Assembly (NCBI RefSeq): GCF_963675165.1
Contig: NC_087378.1
Span: 2,570,525 to 2,634,524, forward strand
Reading direction: 5' to 3'
DNA from: Halichondria panicea
Taxonomy: Eukaryota > Porifera > Demospongiae > Suberitida > Halichondriidae
Length of the DNA stretch: 64,000 nucleotides
Made by a program: the position numbers and the translations under genes. Below the pieces are notes generated by a model. It had not been told where the DNA came from, did no database searches, and saw only the letters and a program-made list of their open reading frames with translations. Within the stretch, counting starts at the first letter, position 1, and each line of letters opens with the position of its first letter. Shown here piece by piece: positions 61,101 to 64,000 of the stretch.

Positions 61101-64000
61101 ATTTACTCACAAACGAATTTGATTCTGATTCTCATGTCAAAGGCTTTGAAGGCAGAACTCTTCTTCACTATGCTACTGAAGGTGGCCACATCGAACTAAT
61201 TAACGCGCTGATAACTGACTACAACCTTGACTTGATGGCTAGAGATGATAACGGCTGTACACTTTTACATTTTGCCGCCATCTATGGCCAGTTTGAAGCA
61301 TTTCAACACTTAGCTCGAACAGAAACAATAGACATTGATTGCATCAGTAACAATGGTTCTACACCACTTCATCTGGCAGCATTGAAAGGACATAATCATA
61401 TCTTGCGTGTTTTAATAGAAAAGTTTAACAGTAATCCCATTGCTAAAGGGTACGTGGGCCTAACAATTCTTCATTATGCCTGTCAAAATGGTGATAATGA
61501 GTTAGTGGACGAAATAATAACTAAGTATGGACTCGATCCAATGACAGAAACTGATTATCAAAATACTCCTCTGCACATTGCTGCTAGGCACGGGCAAGCT
61601 GCAATAGTCAAACATTTAATCTCAAAGTACCATGTTAAAGTTAATTGCCTCAACAGTCAGCAGCATACTCCTTTGGGTGAGGCAGTGCTATTTGGACACA
61701 AAAGTGTAATGGATTTACTCACAAACGAATTTGATTCTGATCCTCATGTCAAAGGCTTTGAAGGCAGAACTCTTCTTCACTATGCCACTGAAGGTGGCCA
61801 CATTGAACTAATCGACACACTGATAGCTGACTACAACCTTGACTTGATGGTTAGAGATGATAACGGCCATACACTTCTACATGTTGCTGCCATCTATGGC
61901 CAGTTTGAAGCATTGCAACACTTAGCTCGAACAGAAACAATAGACATTGATTGTCTCAATAACAATGGTTCTACACCACTTCATCTGGCAGCATTGAATA
62001 GACATAACCATATCTTACGTGTTCTAATAGAAAAGTTTAACAGTAATCCCTTTGCTAAAGGGTATGTGAGCCAAACGATTCTTCATTATGCCTGTAAAAA
62101 TGGTGATAATGAGTTAGTGGACGAAATAATAGCTAAGTATGGACTTGATCCAATGACAGAAACTGATTATCGTAATACTCTTCTGCACTTTGCTGCTAGA
62201 CACGGGCAAGTTGCAACAGTCAAACATTTAATCACAAAGCACCATGTTGAAGTTGATTGCCTCAACAGTCAGCAGCGTACTCCTTTGGATGAGGCAGTGC
62301 TATATGGACACAAAAATGTAATGGATTTACTTTTAAAAGAATTTACCTCTGATCCTCATGTCAAAGGCTTTGAAGGCAGAACTCTTCTTCACTATGCCAC
62401 TCAAGGTGGCCACATTGAACTAATCGACATGCTGATAGCTGACTACAACCATGGCTTGATGGCTAGAGATGATAAGGGCCATACACTTCTACATGTTGCT
62501 GCCATCTATGGCCAGTTTGGAGCATTGCAGCACTTAGCTCGAACAGAAACAATAGATATTGATTGTCTCAGTAACAATGGTTCTACACCACTTCATCTGG
62601 CAGCATTGAAAGGACAGAACCATATCTTGCGTATTCTAATAGAAGAGTGTAATAGCAATCCCTTGGCTAAAGGGTACCTGGGCCTAACAATTTTTCATTA
62701 TGCCTGTCAAAATGGTGATAACGAGTTAGTGGATGAACTAATAGCTAAGTATGGACTTGATCCAATGACAGAAACTGATCATCGAAATACTCCTCTGCAC
62801 ATTGCTGCTAGACACGGGCAAGTTGCAACAGTCAAACATTTAATCACAAAGTACCATGTTAAAGTTGATTGCCTTAACAGTCAGCAGCGTACTCCTTTGG
62901 ATGAGGCAGTGCTATATGGTCACAAAAATGTAATGGATTTACTTACAAAAGAATTTGCCTCTGATCCTCATGTCAAAGGCTTTGAAGGCAGAACTCTTCT
63001 TCACTATGCCACTCAAGGTGGCCACATTGAACTAATCGACACGCTGATAGCTGACTACAACCTTGATTTGAGGGTTAGAGATGATAACGGCCATACACTT
63101 TTACATGTTGCAGCCAGCTCTGGGCAATTTGAAGTAGTGCAGCACTTAGCTCGAAAAATTACAATAGACATTGATTTGCTCAATAAGGATGGCTCTACAC
63201 CTCTTCATCTAGCAGCATTGAAAGGACATCAACGCATTGTGCAATTATTTGTGAAAGAGTTGAAGTGTGACTCTAACATCACTGATAACACGGGCATGAC
63301 TATTCTGCACTATGCCTGTCAGAGTGGTAACATAGGCTTGATTGATTACTGTGTAGCTGAATGTGAACTCAAATCTACAATTGAAGATAACTTTGGCAAC
63401 ACACTTTTGCATTTAGCTGCTTTCAATGGGAAGAACAAAGTAATAGAACATCTTATTAGCAAATGCTTAGTAAAAGTTGATATTCGTAACAAAGAAAATG
63501 CTACTCCGCTGTGTCTTGCAGTAAAAAAGGGACATCGAAGCACTGTGAAAATGTTGATACAACAATATAAGTCCGATAAATTTATTAAAGGCCTGAAGGG
63601 TATGACTCTTCTCCATTATGCATGTGCCGGACGTGTTGAATTGATAGATGATCTTATCATAGAACATGAGCTAAACCGCCATGCAAAAGATGATGATGGA
63701 AATACAGCTCTTCATTTAGCTGCTTTCCAGAATCAAATTAAAATATGTAAGCATTTAATTACCAAACGTAAATTGAATGTTAACGATTGCAACAATGAAA
63801 TCTCTACTCCATTGTGTTTAGCTGCTCTATGTGGTCACAAAGATTTGGTATGCATAATGATTGAGGAATTCGAATGTGATCCTCTTATTAAAGGTTTCCA
63901 TGGCAGAGGCATTCTACATTATGCTTGTCAAGGTGGACATACTGATCTAATAAAAACACTGATTGAAAGTTATAATCTCAACCCAACAACTATAGATGAT
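58114..64000 (+). CDS. Giant single-exon ankyrin-repeat protein, two disruptions, runs off window
   Basis: From ATG 58114 (an in-frame ATG at 58090 is an alternative) the protein starts MSEDSQPKDTHLHSAAS and is ankyrin repeats throughout (consensus -TPLHLAA--GH---V--LI-). No introns are needed. At about 58238-58243 one extra base shifts the frame: the first frame gives SSGQT, while the other frame continues APLHLACANGH. From there one frame is open to 59824, where TAG (59825-59827) stands in the sequence CLNSQ-stop-RTPL. All later copies of that site have CAG (CLNSQQRTPL). After the TAG the same frame appears open to the window end, about 1,390 more codons. No signal peptide, transmembrane segment or other domain is visible within the window. 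Ankyrin arrays bind proteins; no specific partner can be inferred. It is either a decaying gene, an allele, or a gene with assembly errors. Confidence 0.8.
59411..63694 (+). repeat. Seven tandem 612-bp higher-order ankyrin units
   Basis: The landmark gataacggcc (or a close variant) recurs at 59411, 60023, 60635, 61247, 61859, 62471 and 63083: exactly 612 bp (204 residues, six ankyrin repeats) each time. Units are far more alike than the six repeats inside one unit. The flanking regions before 59300 and after 63150 follow the same period but are strongly diverged. Confidence 0.95.

Noticed and set aside
58811-64000. Periodic repeats as a possible CRISPR array
   Set aside because: The period is 612 bp, fully coding and ankyrin in all units; no spacer/direct-repeat structure and the genome is animal.
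1-64000. tRNA, rRNA and other structured RNA genes
   Set aside because: No convincing cloverleaf, box A/B pair or rRNA core sequence was seen by eye; a covariance-model scan would be needed to exclude them.

Overview
The window is animal nuclear DNA. Genes are intron-rich with GT-AG introns often of 70-400 bp, intergenic spaces are short, and introns are full of AT-rich, TACATGTA-rich sequence and small inverted-repeat elements. An intact gene with a short-chain collagen C4-type C-terminal domain, together with compact gene spacing and a very large ankyrin-repeat gene, suggests a sponge, most likely a demosponge. The species cannot be fixed from sequence alone.

Layout, left to right. (1) 1-273: antisense, frameshifted fragment of a RecQ-like helicase. 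(2) 661-10863 (+): C-terminal part of a spectraplakin (MACF1/dystonin family): spectrin repeats, EF-hands, GAS2 domain, basic Ser/Thr/Pro tail ending in EB1-binding SxIP motifs. One of its introns carries a complete secreted collagen-C4-like gene (2169-3105, +). (3) 12127-14993 (-): eIF3h, with a decayed copy of its last exon downstream. (4) 15197-18238 (+): Death domain + ankyrin + PLA2G6-like patatin domain that has lost both catalytic residues. (5) 18408-19471 (-): unknown nuclear-type protein. (6) 19709-24817 (+): NRBP pseudokinase. (7) 25358-30742 (-): AP-2 transcription factor. (8) 31181-34219 (+): mitochondrial ribosomal protein L15, with a TIR transposon in intron 1. (9) 34485-37787 (-): PITHD1. 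(10) 38454-47581 (-): large ZC3H7/HELZ-like zinc-finger protein with four copies of an unusual C-x4-H-x2-C-x12-H module. (11) 47852-51124 (-): eIF3e. (12) 51125-58113: transposon-rich gap holding a TTAA-flanked piggyBac-like remnant, several MITEs and a perfect 65-bp palindrome. (13) 58114-64000 (+, runs off the end): intron-less ankyrin-repeat gene containing seven tandem 612-bp higher-order units, with a frameshift and an in-frame TAG.

Most genes are unrelated housekeeping loci. Three pairs are head to head with start codons about 0.2-0.45 kb apart (eIF3h / Death-patatin, unknown / NRBP, AP-2 / MRPL15) and probably share bidirectional promoters. Two eIF3 subunits, h (MPN) and e (PCI), lie about 33 kb apart. 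The best candidates for something undescribed are the Death-domain pseudo-phospholipase, the four-module zinc-finger protein and the homogenised ankyrin array.

Exon boundaries were placed by hand from splice signals, reading-frame continuity and family similarity. Protein lengths follow from those models. No database search was run.
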